A stretch of DNA of 5,263 bases. Origin: Campylobacterales bacterium. Its GTDB lineage: Bacteria > Campylobacterota > Campylobacteria > Campylobacterales > JALSKU01. The position numbers were made by a program, and so were the translations under genes. A model generated the notes under the pieces. It saw only the letters and a list, made by a program, of their open reading frames with translations. It made no database searches and had not been told where the DNA came from. Numbering within the stretch: the stretch's first letter is position 1; each line of letters opens with the position of its first letter. Shown piece after piece: positions 1 through 5,263 of this stretch. The stretch spans positions 1-5,263 of the forward strand of contig JALVWI010000007.1 of assembly GCA_027038335.1 (NCBI GenBank), in the 5' to 3' direction.

Positions 1-402
1 GCAAAAAACGGTATAGGCTTGGCAGCTATTCAGATAGGTATTGCCCTACAAGCTCTCTTGATACTTTTGCCTGATGAAAATGACAATCAAAAAAAAGATG
101 ATCTTATAGAAGTTATCAATCCTAAAATATTAAACGAAAGAGGCTCTATAGTTTACCAAGAGGGATGCCTTAGTGTTCCTGAGTATTATGATGATGTTCA
201 AAGGGCTGAGTGGATAGAGGTTGAATACTATGATAGATATGGCAACAAGATAATAAAAGAGTATGACGGACTTTTAGCAGTAGCATTTCAGCACGAAATG
301 GATCACTTAAAAGGTCATCTTTTTATAGAAAAACTCTCATACCTAAAAAGAAAAAAATTTGAAAAAGAGTGGAAAAAAAGAAAAAGAGCCAAGAAGCTGT
401 GA
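1..402 (+). CDS. def: Peptide deformylase, 5'-partial
   Basis: Removes the N-formyl group from the initiator methionine of nascent proteins at the ribosome exit tunnel; it is a metal-dependent hydrolase. The frame is open from base 1, so the N-terminus (roughly 40 residues, judged from the usual ~170) lies upstream of the window. The in-frame TTG at base 19 falls inside motif I and is not a start. All three family motifs are present in the 133 visible residues: GIGLAAIQIG (4-13), EGCLSVP (54-60, metal ligand Cys56) and QHEMDH (97-102, metal ligands His98 and His102, catalytic Glu99). The C-terminus is a strongly basic Lys/Arg-rich tail after residue 106; in E. coli the C-terminal helix contacts the ribosome, and this tail may do the same (inference). 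The stop codon overlaps the likely GTG start of the next gene. The assignment is secure. Confidence 0.97.
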   Translation, partial: AKNGIGLAAIQIGIALQALLILLPDENDNQKKDDLIEVINPKILNERGSIVYQEGCLSVPEYYDDVQRAEWIEVEYYDRYGNKIIKEYDGLLAVAFQHEMDHLKGHLFIEKLSYLKRKKFEKEWKKRKRAKKL

Positions 403-1901
403 AACTTATCAAGTGTGCAACATTAGATATAAGTGAAGCAAAAATAGTAGAGGTTGAGAGCAGTTTTGTAAGAGCATTGCCGGGTTTTAGTATAGTAGGA
501 CTGGCAAACACTTCCATTCAAGAATCACGAGACAGAATCAAATCTGCCCTATCAACACTAAGATACAAATTTCCTCCCCAAAAGATTACCATAAACCTCT
601 CTCCTTCTGATTTAAAAAAGGAAGGTAGTCACTTTGATGTAAGTTTTGCTTTGAGCATTGCTTTGCAAAATGAAAATGTAGAGTTTGGAGATATTTTTGT
701 CTTTGGCGAGCTTGGACTAAACGGCAAGGTAAAAGATACTACCCTTATCTTTCCTATCATTTTATCTTTGGCAAAACAAAAAAAGATCGACAAGGTGCTT
801 ATTCCAAAAGAGAGCTTTGAAAAAGTTTCCAAAATTCCCGGCATCAATATTGCAACTTGTGAACATCTTGAAGAAGCGATTGATTTTTTCAAATTAAATG
901 AAAAAACTTTTTCTAAACCAAAAGATATAGAGTGTGACTTTTTAGAGATAGAGGGTAAAAAATACTATTTTCAAAAAAAATTTCCTCTTGATTTTAAAGA
1001 TGTAAAAGGTCAAGAAGTTGCCAAAAGAGCATCTTTGATAGCTGCTAGCGGTATGCACAATATCTTATATGAGGGAAGTCCGGGATGCGGAAAAAGCATG
1101 TGTGCAAAGAGACTAAGATATATCCTACCTCCTATGAGTTTAGAAGAGATACTAGAAAATGCAAGGCTTAGTTCAATCAATGAAGAGGATATTACTTTTG
1201 AACCGGTTAGAAATATGCGTTCCCCTCACCACACTTCAAGTCGTCCTAGCATCTTTGGAGGAGGGAGTGCAAAGGCAATGATGGGAGAAGTTGCTCTAGC
1301 AAATAACGGTATATTGTTTTTTGATGAATTTCCACACTTCCAAAAGAGTGTACTTGAAAGTTTAAGAGAGCCTTTAGAAGATCATAAAGTACTCATTTCA
1401 AGAGTAAATTCAAAAGTAGAGTATAAGACAAAGTTTTTATTTATCGCGGCTCAAAATCCATGCCCTTGCGGCAATCTTTTAAGCTCTACAAAAGAGTGCA
1501 GATGCACAGAACTTGAGATCCAAAGATATAAAAACAGACTTTCCGAACCTTTGCTCGATAGGATAGATCTGTATGTACAAATGGATGAGGTAACTAGCAA
1601 AGATAAGCCAAGTATAACATCTTTGCAAATGTTTGAAACGGTTAAAACAGCTTTTGCTATGCAAAAGAAAAGAGGACAAAAAGAGTTAAACGGCAAAATG
1701 AACGAAAAAGATATAGAAAAATTTTGTATATTAAATATCGATACACAAGCAATTCTCAATAATGCGATAGAAAAATTTGCTTTAACTCAAAGAGGTATCA
1801 ATAAAATATTAAAAATAGCAAGAACCATAGCCGATATGGGGAGTTCAAAAGAGATACAAAAATCACACCTCCTTGAAGCACTAAGCTACAGAAGAAGATA
1901 A
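399..1901 (+). CDS. comM: ComM/YifB-type Mg-chelatase-like AAA+ ATPase
   Basis: A 500-residue protein, close to the ~506 of E. coli ComM/YifB. It has the family order: N-terminal ChlI-like domain (about 10-130, with GFSIVGLAN and KITINLSPSDL), AAA+ core (about 190-395) and C-terminal Mg-chelatase helical domain (about 400-495). Visible motifs are Walker A GSPGCGKS (226-233), RSPHHTSS (274-281), Walker B ILFFDE (305-310), NPCPCG (353-358), LLDRID (385-390, arginine-finger region) and a sensor-2 type segment RGINKILKIARTIAD (465-479). In Vibrio cholerae ComM is a hexameric helicase that drives branch migration during natural transformation; a recombination role here is by homology. Despite family names it is not evidence of chlorophyll synthesis. 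I chose GTG at 399: it gives a GTGA overlap with the def stop and an N-terminal length matching E. coli ComM. An upstream in-frame GTG at 369 would add ten mostly charged residues. Neither start has a strong Shine-Dalgarno, so translation is probably coupled to def. Confidence 0.93.
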   Translation: MKLIKCATLDISEAKIVEVESSFVRALPGFSIVGLANTSIQESRDRIKSALSTLRYKFPPQKITINLSPSDLKKEGSHFDVSFALSIALQNENVEFGDIFVFGELGLNGKVKDTTLIFPIILSLAKQKKIDKVLIPKESFEKVSKIPGINIATCEHLEEAIDFFKLNEKTFSKPKDIECDFLEIEGKKYYFQKKFPLDFKDVKGQEVAKRASLIAASGMHNILYEGSPGCGKSMCAKRLRYILPPMSLEEILENARLSSINEEDITFEPVRNMRSPHHTSSRPSIFGGGSAKAMMGEVALANNGILFFDEFPHFQKSVLESLREPLEDHKVLISRVNSKVEYKTKFLFIAAQNPCPCGNLLSSTKECRCTELEIQRYKNRLSEPLLDRIDLYVQMDEVTSKDKPSITSLQMFETVKTAFAMQKKRGQKELNGKMNEKDIEKFCILNIDTQAILNNAIEKFALTQRGINKILKIARTIADMGSSKEIQKSHLLEALSYRRR

Positions 1902-1907
1902 AAGGAG
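1902..1907 (+). promoter_or_regulatory. Shine-Dalgarno site of the nnr gene
   Basis: AAGGAG lies five bases upstream of the ATG at 1913 and immediately after the comM-like stop codon. This is the strongest ribosome binding site in the first half of the operon, and it fixes the start of the NAD(P)HX repair gene. Confidence 0.8.
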
Positions 1908-1912
1908 TAGAG

Positions 1913-3307
1913 ATGCAAAAAGTTTTTGATGAAGTTTATGCACTTGACAAGAGATGTTATGATGAATTTGGACTAAACGAAGATATTCTTATGGAAAATG
2001 CTGCTCAGGCTATATCAAGACAAATACATAAAAAATTTAAAAAAGGAAGCTCTGTTTTTATAGTAAGCGGTCCGGGTAACAATGGGGCTGACGGAGTAAC
2101 ATTAGCAAGAATTTTACACAAAGATTATGAAGTGTATCTTTATCTACCGTTGAATGATAAGTCAAAAATGTGTCAACTTCAACTTCAAAGAGCTAAAAAA
2201 ATAGGTATTATACCTTGCGAAGGGATAAAAAATTGTGATGTTATAGTAGATGCGATATTCGGCTCAGGACTAAATAAACCTTTAAGTGAGGATATAGTTA
2301 AAATAGTTGAGAAGATAAATCTGCTAAAAGGTTATAAAATAGCTTGCGATATACCCACAGGCATAGATACAAAAGGCAATCCAAACCCTATATCTTTTAA
2401 AGCTGATGTAACCATTTCAATGGGAGCCTATAAAACACCGCTCTTTAGCGACAATGCAAAAGATTTTACCGGAAAGATTAAAGTAGCTGACCTTGGAGTG
2501 AGTAGGAGTATTTATGAAGGTGAAAGTGATACCTTTTTGCTTGAAAAAAAAGATATGAAACTACCGGTTAGAAAACAAAAAAACTCTAACAAAGGAAGCT
2601 TCGGTCACTCTTTAATGATACTTGGAGAAAAAAAAGGAGCCTGTGTTATAGCGGCAAAATCCTCTTTTGCTTTTGGTGTAGGGCTTTGTTCAGTGTATTC
2701 AAAAAAGGCTGTGAAATTACCCGAAGAGATAATGCTTTCAAAATCCATCCCTTCAAACACTACCTCTATAGCTCTTGGAATGGGGCTAGGAGAGAAATTT
2801 GCTCCTAAATTGTTAGATGAGATAATAGCCTTGGATATTCCGTTGGTTTTAGATGCTGATATTTTTAAAAATGAGTTAATTTTAAAATTTTTAAGTAAAA
2901 GAAAAAACCTTGTCTTGACACCTCATCCAAGAGAGTTTTCCCATCTTTTAAAGATTTGCGGGTTTGGAGAATTTGAGGTAAAAGATATACAAAAAGATAG
3001 ATTTAAACTTACTAGAGAGTTTACAAAAAAGTATAAAGATATTGTACTTCTTTTAAAAGGAAGTAATACTCTCATATCTCAAAATGAAAGAGTATTTATC
3101 AATAGTTTTGGCACAAACACACTCTCCAAAGGGGGCAGTGGAGATGTTTTAAGTGGACTTATTGTCTCTTTACTGGCTCAAAGATATACTCCTCTTGACG
3201 CTGCTGTAAGTGCAACACTAGCTCACTCATTTGCTGCAAAAAAATTTAAAAAAGCAAACTATGCTCTTACACCTAACGACTTGATAGAGGGCATAAAATG
3301 TCTTTAA
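1913..3307 (+). CDS. nnr: Bifunctional NAD(P)HX epimerase / ADP-dependent NAD(P)HX dehydratase
   Basis: Repairs hydrated NADH and NADPH (NAD(P)HX), which form spontaneously or through side reactions. The N-terminal YjeF_N domain interconverts the R and S epimers; the C-terminal ribokinase-like NnrD domain dehydrates the S epimer using ADP (ATP in eukaryotes). The 464 residues hold both domains; E. coli Nnr is about 515. Epimerase motifs are GPGNNGADG (53-61), VDAIFGSGL with the conserved Asp113, and DIPTGID (146-152). Dehydratase motifs are GSFGHSLMILG (228-238), LDADIF (313-318), TPHPREF (336-342), LKGSNT (381-386) and GGSGD (407-411, catalytic Asp411). The nucleotide-site glycine motif usual in the family (GPGLG) reads GMGLG here, and the epimerase loop has Ala where GGDG is commoner; both look conservative. 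The gene starts 11 nt after the comM-like gene, and its end overlaps the purN start by 10 nt. Confidence 0.95.
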   Translation: MQKVFDEVYALDKRCYDEFGLNEDILMENAAQAISRQIHKKFKKGSSVFIVSGPGNNGADGVTLARILHKDYEVYLYLPLNDKSKMCQLQLQRAKKIGIIPCEGIKNCDVIVDAIFGSGLNKPLSEDIVKIVEKINLLKGYKIACDIPTGIDTKGNPNPISFKADVTISMGAYKTPLFSDNAKDFTGKIKVADLGVSRSIYEGESDTFLLEKKDMKLPVRKQKNSNKGSFGHSLMILGEKKGACVIAAKSSFAFGVGLCSVYSKKAVKLPEEIMLSKSIPSNTTSIALGMGLGEKFAPKLLDEIIALDIPLVLDADIFKNELILKFLSKRKNLVLTPHPREFSHLLKICGFGEFEVKDIQKDRFKLTREFTKKYKDIVLLLKGSNTLISQNERVFINSFGTNTLSKGGSGDVLSGLIVSLLAQRYTPLDAAVSATLAHSFAAKKFKKANYALTPNDLIEGIKCL

Positions 3308-3873
3308 AAAAGATAGTAGTACTCTTTAGCGGAGAAGGAACCAACCTTGAAAATATCATCAAAAAGCTTCATAAAAAAAGTTTTGGCTTAGATAACTATG
3401 AAATAGTTGCAGGCATTACAAACAAAAAAGAGGCAAACGGCATACAAATATGCAAAAGATACGACATTCCTTTTTATATCATAGAGCATAAAAACTACCC
3501 TTCAAGAGAGGAGTTTGATACTAAGCTTGTAGAAACAATAAACTCATTGAACCCACATCTGAGTGTACTTGCCGGATTTATGAGGATATTGACACCAATC
3601 TTTACAAAAAATATAAAAGCTATCAACCTTCACCCTTCACTTCTACCGCTTTTTAGGGGGAAGAATGCTATCGAAAAAAGTTTTCATTCCGATATGAAAG
3701 TAGGAGGAGTTAGTGTTCATTATGTAAGTGATGAGCTTGACGGAGGAGAGATAATACTCCAAGAGTGTTTTAAAAAAGAAGAAAATGAGACACTTCAAAG
3801 CTTTACTAAAAAAGTAAAATCACTCGAATATAAACTGTTACCACAGGCAATCATCAAAATATTAGGAGAATAA
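3298..3873 (+). CDS. purN: Phosphoribosylglycinamide formyltransferase (GAR transformylase)
   Basis: Transfers a formyl group from 10-formyltetrahydrofolate to GAR, the third step of de novo purine synthesis, in the cytoplasm. The 191 residues are slightly fewer than the 212 of E. coli PurN. The phosphate-binding loop is SGEGTNLENII near the N-terminus (from residue 11). The catalytic triad is readable: Asn110 and His112 in NLHPSLLPLFRGKNA, and Asp148 in SDELDGGEI; these match E. coli Asn106, His108 and Asp144 with a constant offset. GFMRIL (93-98) is also typical. The ATG overlaps the last 10 bases of nnr in another frame with no clear strong Shine-Dalgarno, so re-initiation or coupling is likely. 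PurN and peptide deformylase both belong to formyl/folate metabolism, the only metabolic thread I see in this operon. Confidence 0.96.
   Translation: MSLKKIVVLFSGEGTNLENIIKKLHKKSFGLDNYEIVAGITNKKEANGIQICKRYDIPFYIIEHKNYPSREEFDTKLVETINSLNPHLSVLAGFMRILTPIFTKNIKAINLHPSLLPLFRGKNAIEKSFHSDMKVGGVSVHYVSDELDGGEIILQECFKKEENETLQSFTKKVKSLEYKLLPQAIIKILGE
3864..3869 (+). promoter_or_regulatory. Shine-Dalgarno site for the 39-codon ORF
   Basis: AGGAGA sits inside the last codons of purN and five bases before the ATG at 3875. The spacing is normal, and this is the main support for translation of the small ORF that follows. Confidence 0.55.
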
Positions 3874-3874
3874 A

Positions 3875-3994
3875 ATGAAACTCTCATATTTCAAAAATAT
3901 AAGTAATAATAAAATTATGAAAGTTTCTCTTGCCAAAGGCAAAGCTTTAGTGAGGGGAATTTTTAAGGAGCTTTGCTTCTTGGAAAGGAGATAA
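3875..3994 (+). CDS. Small basic 39-residue ORF, possible leader peptide
   Basis: I do not recognise this product. The ORF runs from an ATG one base after the purN stop to a TAA four bases before the next ATG, so it fills the purN-to-membrane-gene gap almost exactly. The protein begins MKLSYFKNISNNK and ends GIFKELCFLERR; it is strongly basic (ten Lys/Arg against two Glu), with no signal peptide or membrane helix. It has its own well-spaced AGGAGA. Its second half lies inside the stem-loop at 3926-3991, so the peptide may matter less than the act of translation: ribosomes crossing it would open the structure that hides the next gene's ribosome binding site (inference). Alternatives are a chance reading of an intergenic palindromic repeat, or a real small protein. 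Conservation of the reading frame would decide. Confidence 0.4.
   Translation: MKLSYFKNISNNKIMKVSLAKGKALVRGIFKELCFLERR
3930..3942 (+). promoter_or_regulatory. Small hairpin competing with the long stem
   Basis: TTGCC (3930-3934) and GGCAA (3938-3942) form five perfect pairs around an AAA loop. These bases also belong to the ascending arm of the longer stem, so the two structures cannot coexist. The small one forms first during transcription and would leave AGGAGA at 3986-3991 unpaired. A switching role is inference. Confidence 0.3.
3985..3990 (+). promoter_or_regulatory. Shine-Dalgarno site of the 61-residue membrane protein gene
   Basis: AAGGAG is eight bases upstream of the ATG at 3999 and fixes that start. 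It lies within the last codons of the 39-codon ORF and inside the descending arm of the stem-loop, so its accessibility may be controlled by translation of that ORF. Confidence 0.7.
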
Positions 3995-3998
3995 TTAA

Positions 3999-4184
3999 AT
4001 GGAAGAAAACAAAAAAGTTATCATAAGCGGTATCAATATCCCGTTTTGGGACTTGGTGGTTTTTATAGTCAAGTTTGCCCTTGCATCAATCCCTGCCCTT
4101 TTTATTATATGGTTCGTTTTTATGATTTTTGGACTTATTTTTGGTGGAACATTTAGTATGTTTATGCATCCATGGGGATTTTAA
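3999..4184 (+). CDS. Small hydrophobic membrane protein, function unknown
   Basis: A 61-residue protein that I cannot assign to a named family. A short polar N-terminus (MEENKKVIISG) precedes a hydrophobic stretch from about residue 14 to 56. The stretch is rich in Phe, Ile, Val and Trp and reads as one long or, more likely, two short membrane helices hinged near ASIPA (29-33). A GLIFGG motif (45-50) resembles glycine helix-packing motifs. The C-terminus is short and aromatic (HPWGF). There is no cleavable signal peptide pattern. The strong AAGGAG eight bases upstream and clean codon use support a real gene. It ends the plus-strand unit, five bases short of the convergent TSUP gene. Its regulation may involve the stem-loop before it. 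Whether it relates to the neighbouring transporters is unknown. Confidence 0.75.
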   Translation: MEENKKVIISGINIPFWDLVVFIVKFALASIPALFIIWFVFMIFGLIFGGTFSMFMHPWGF

Positions 4185-4189
4185 ACAAA

Positions 4190-4945
4190 TCACCACTTAT
4201 CATAAACCAACTTAGCGATTGTTGCGGCTACTACAATCAAAAAGATATATCTTACAAAGATAACCTCTTTTTTTGCTACTAAAGTTGAGCCGCCGTAAGC
4301 TCCTATAATTTGACCGGCTCCCATAATTATACCGACTTTAAGCAACACTACTCCTGAGAGGGCAAATACAATAAGTGAAACGATATTGCTAGTAAAATTA
4401 AATATCTTTGTTTGAGCAGTTGCAGCTTTTAAATCAAGCCCTAAAAGCAATACCAATGCTATTGTCCAAAACGATCCTGTACCCGGGCCAAAAAAGCCAT
4501 CATAAAAACCGATAGCTAAGCCAAAAAGTATATAAAAAAGAAGTGGTTTCATTCTTCTTTCTTTAGTTGCAAGCCCTAAATTTTTATTTAAAAAAGTAAA
4601 GATAAAAAGCACTATCAACATTATGATGATAAAATTTGTCAAAAAATCTGCTGAAAAAAATTTTACTATATAAGAGCCAAGTGCGGCTCCCACAAAAGTA
4701 AAAAAGACTCCCTCAAGCACTTTTTTAGGTTCATAAAGTCCTCTTTTGGCATAATTTACAGTTGCGGTAAAACTTCCAAAGCTACTTTGGAGTTTATTAG
4801 TTCCCAATGCAAAATGAGGAGGAATACCGCTCGCTAAAAGTGCGGGTAGAGTTATGATACCTCCACCTCCTGCAATAGAATCCACAAATCCCGCACCAAA
4901 ACCGGCTAAAAAAAGCAAAAAAAGGGTTAATATATCAAATTCCAC
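4190..4945 (-). CDS. TSUP (TauE/SafE, DUF81) family membrane transporter, YfcA-like
   Basis: A complete 251-residue inner-membrane protein with about seven to eight hydrophobic helices. The two internal repeats each begin with the family's glycine-rich motif: GFVDSIAGGGG (19-29) followed by LGTNKLQSSFGS (47-58), and GFYDGFFGPGTGSFW (146-160). These match E. coli YfcA closely as I recall it. TSUP members move anions, often sulfur compounds such as sulfite, thiosulfate or sulfoacetate, but YfcA-type substrates are not settled, so I give none. The start is GTG at 4945, chosen because AGGAA sits six bases upstream and the preceding frame offers nothing better. It lies 51 nt downstream of a second TSUP gene on the same strand and converges on the purN unit with 5 nt between stops. 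Confidence 0.92.
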   Translation of the reverse strand: MEFDILTLFLLFLAGFGAGFVDSIAGGGGIITLPALLASGIPPHFALGTNKLQSSFGSFTATVNYAKRGLYEPKKVLEGVFFTFVGAALGSYIVKFFSADFLTNFIIIMLIVLFIFTFLNKNLGLATKERRMKPLLFYILFGLAIGFYDGFFGPGTGSFWTIALVLLLGLDLKAATAQTKIFNFTSNIVSLIVFALSGVVLLKVGIIMGAGQIIGAYGGSTLVAKKEVIFVRYIFLIVVAATIAKLVYDKW

Positions 4946-4996
4946 AAACTATTCCTGTATTTTTGATAGTTTAACATATAGGAGTTTATATTATTT
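4946..4996 (-). other. Short spacer between the two TSUP genes
   Basis: The 51 bases between the stop of the right-hand TSUP gene and the GTG of the left-hand one are very AT-rich. They hold the ribosome binding site of the latter. On the minus strand they contain TATA-like stretches that could act as a -10 element, but no convincing -35 and no hairpin with a U-tract. The simplest reading is that the two genes are co-transcribed. Confidence 0.4.
4952..4956 (-). promoter_or_regulatory. Shine-Dalgarno site deciding the GTG start of the TSUP gene
   Basis: Read on the minus strand, AGGAA lies six bases before the GTG whose first base is 4945. No competing ATG is found near the expected N-terminus, so this site supports the non-ATG start. 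Confidence 0.6.
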
Positions 4997-5263
4997 TTAT
5001 AAAAGTGAATATCCCATCTTGATAGCAAGAAGATACAATAAAATAGCTATAATTTTTTTGATATGTTTAGCATTTAGCTTAAAATGCATTATAGCATTGC
5101 CTATATATCCTCCAAGGATAGCGGCTACTGCTGTTACTGCAAGTAAAGTCCAATCTATTTTTACAAAAGAGGCATAAGATAAAAATGCACTAAATGTTGA
5201 AAAAGGTATCATAAAACTCACTGCTATCGCCATCTTTTTGGCATCATATCCTAAAAGTATCAT
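4997..5263 (-). CDS. Second TSUP (TauE/SafE) family transporter, 5'-partial
   Basis: The frame is open to the right edge, so only the C-terminal 88 residues or so are seen of a protein that should be about 250. The visible part matches the second TSUP repeat. A GYDAKKMAIAVSF segment comes first, then helices around residues 10-30, 37-57 and 69-86. The segment joining the first two carries KIDW, and GGYIGNAIMHFKL (51-63) follows the middle helix in the family manner. The ATG at 5261-5263 is almost certainly an internal methionine, because the family needs another ~150 residues before it. The sequence differs clearly from the C-terminus of the adjacent YfcA-like protein, so this is a separate gene and not a split or recently duplicated one. 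Substrate unknown. Confidence 0.85.
   Translation of the reverse strand: MILLGYDAKKMAIAVSFMIPFSTFSAFLSYASFVKIDWTLLAVTAVAAILGGYIGNAIMHFKLNAKHIKKIIAILLYLLAIKMGYSLL

Larger units (their letters stand above)
3926..3991 (+). promoter_or_regulatory. Long stem-loop sequestering the downstream Shine-Dalgarno
   Basis: The core is a perfect 8-bp inverted repeat, GCAAAGCT (3939-3946) and AGCTTTGC (3969-3976), with a 22-nt apical loop. Going outward it extends through A-U and G-U pairs, a one-base bulge at 3979, and CCAA (3933-3936) with TTGG (3980-3983). After a small internal loop (3932 against 3984-3985), TCTCTT (3926-3931) pairs with AGGAGA (3986-3991). That makes about 20 pairs including two G-U. 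The outermost arm covers the Shine-Dalgarno of the gene starting at 3999. No U-tract follows, so it is not an intrinsic terminator. Pairing was done by hand; no folding energy was computed. A dispersed palindromic repeat is the main alternative. Confidence 0.5.

Noticed and set aside
323..517. Minus-strand ORF opposite the def/comM junction
   Set aside because: It is antisense to two well-supported genes, and its Phe/Ser-rich sequence is the complement of the Lys/Glu-rich tails; no family motif.
629..892. Minus-strand ORF inside the comM-like gene
   Set aside because: Shadow of a conserved coding region, without a recognisable domain or good ribosome binding site.
1451..1759. Two overlapping minus-strand ORFs inside the comM-like gene
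   Set aside because: Both lie opposite the conserved AAA+ and C-terminal segments; they are low-complexity complements of the real gene.
2544..2635. A8 runs in nnr (2544-2551, 2628-2635) as phase-variable tracts
   Set aside because: Phase variation in Campylobacterota mostly uses G/C tracts in surface genes; A8 runs are ordinary in AT-rich housekeeping genes and the frame is intact.
3965..3982. AAGGAG at 3965-3970 as a second ribosome binding site
   Set aside because: The nearby TTG codons (3973, 3980) are not in frame with the gene at 3999, and neither opens a plausible coding sequence.
4242..4253. Perfect palindrome AAGATATATCTT
   Set aside because: A 12-bp AT-rich palindrome inside a coding region is expected by chance in such DNA; no paired site or operator context.
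4287..4320. Inverted repeat GAGCCG / CGGCTC as a terminator for the plus-strand operon
   Set aside because: Only six pairs around a 22-nt loop, within TSUP coding sequence, and no T-tract follows on either strand.
4854..5177. Plus-strand ORF spanning the two TSUP genes
   Set aside because: It is antisense to the ends of two clear TSUP genes and its N-terminal Pro-rich run is the complement of their glycine-rich motif.
4190..5263. The two TSUP ORFs as one gene broken by a frameshift
   Set aside because: The left ORF has both TSUP repeats and its own Shine-Dalgarno and start; the right ORF already ends in a complete C-terminal repeat.

Overview
The window is AT-rich bacterial DNA with dense, overlapping genes and Shine-Dalgarno sites of the AAGGAG type. 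The order def, comM-type ATPase, bifunctional NAD(P)HX repair enzyme, purN is, as I recall, the one found in Campylobacterota (formerly epsilon-proteobacteria). Lys/Ile/Phe-rich proteins with A/T-ending codons fit that group, for example a Sulfurimonas-, Sulfurovum- or Arcobacter-like organism. The genus is inference and was not checked by any search.

Positions 1-4184 (plus strand) look like one transcription unit. It begins inside def (peptide deformylase, N-terminus outside the window). Next come a ComM/YifB-type AAA+ ATPase, a two-domain NAD(P)HX epimerase/dehydratase and PurN. Two small genes follow: a 39-codon basic ORF (3875-3994), and a 61-residue hydrophobic membrane protein (3999-4184). 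Junctions are a 4-nt overlap (if the second GTG is the comM start), an 11-nt gap, a 10-nt overlap, a 1-nt gap and a 4-nt gap. This suggests co-transcription with much translational coupling. The products serve unrelated housekeeping jobs: N-terminal protein maturation, branch migration of recombination intermediates, repair of damaged NAD(P)H and purine synthesis.

Positions 4190-5263 (minus strand) carry two TSUP/TauE-SafE (DUF81) membrane proteins in tandem. One is a complete YfcA-like protein with a GTG start. The other is the C-terminal third of a second, different TSUP protein that continues past the right edge. The two strands converge with only 5 nt between stop codons and no visible terminator.

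The most interesting signal lies between purN and the 61-residue gene. The 39-codon ORF has its own Shine-Dalgarno site, and its second half forms a long imperfect stem-loop (3926-3991). The descending arm of that stem contains the Shine-Dalgarno of the next gene. A smaller competing hairpin uses part of the ascending arm. This resembles a leader-ORF-coupled translational switch, although a dispersed palindromic repeat is a real alternative. No RNA genes, CRISPR arrays, insertion sequences or replication origins are visible.
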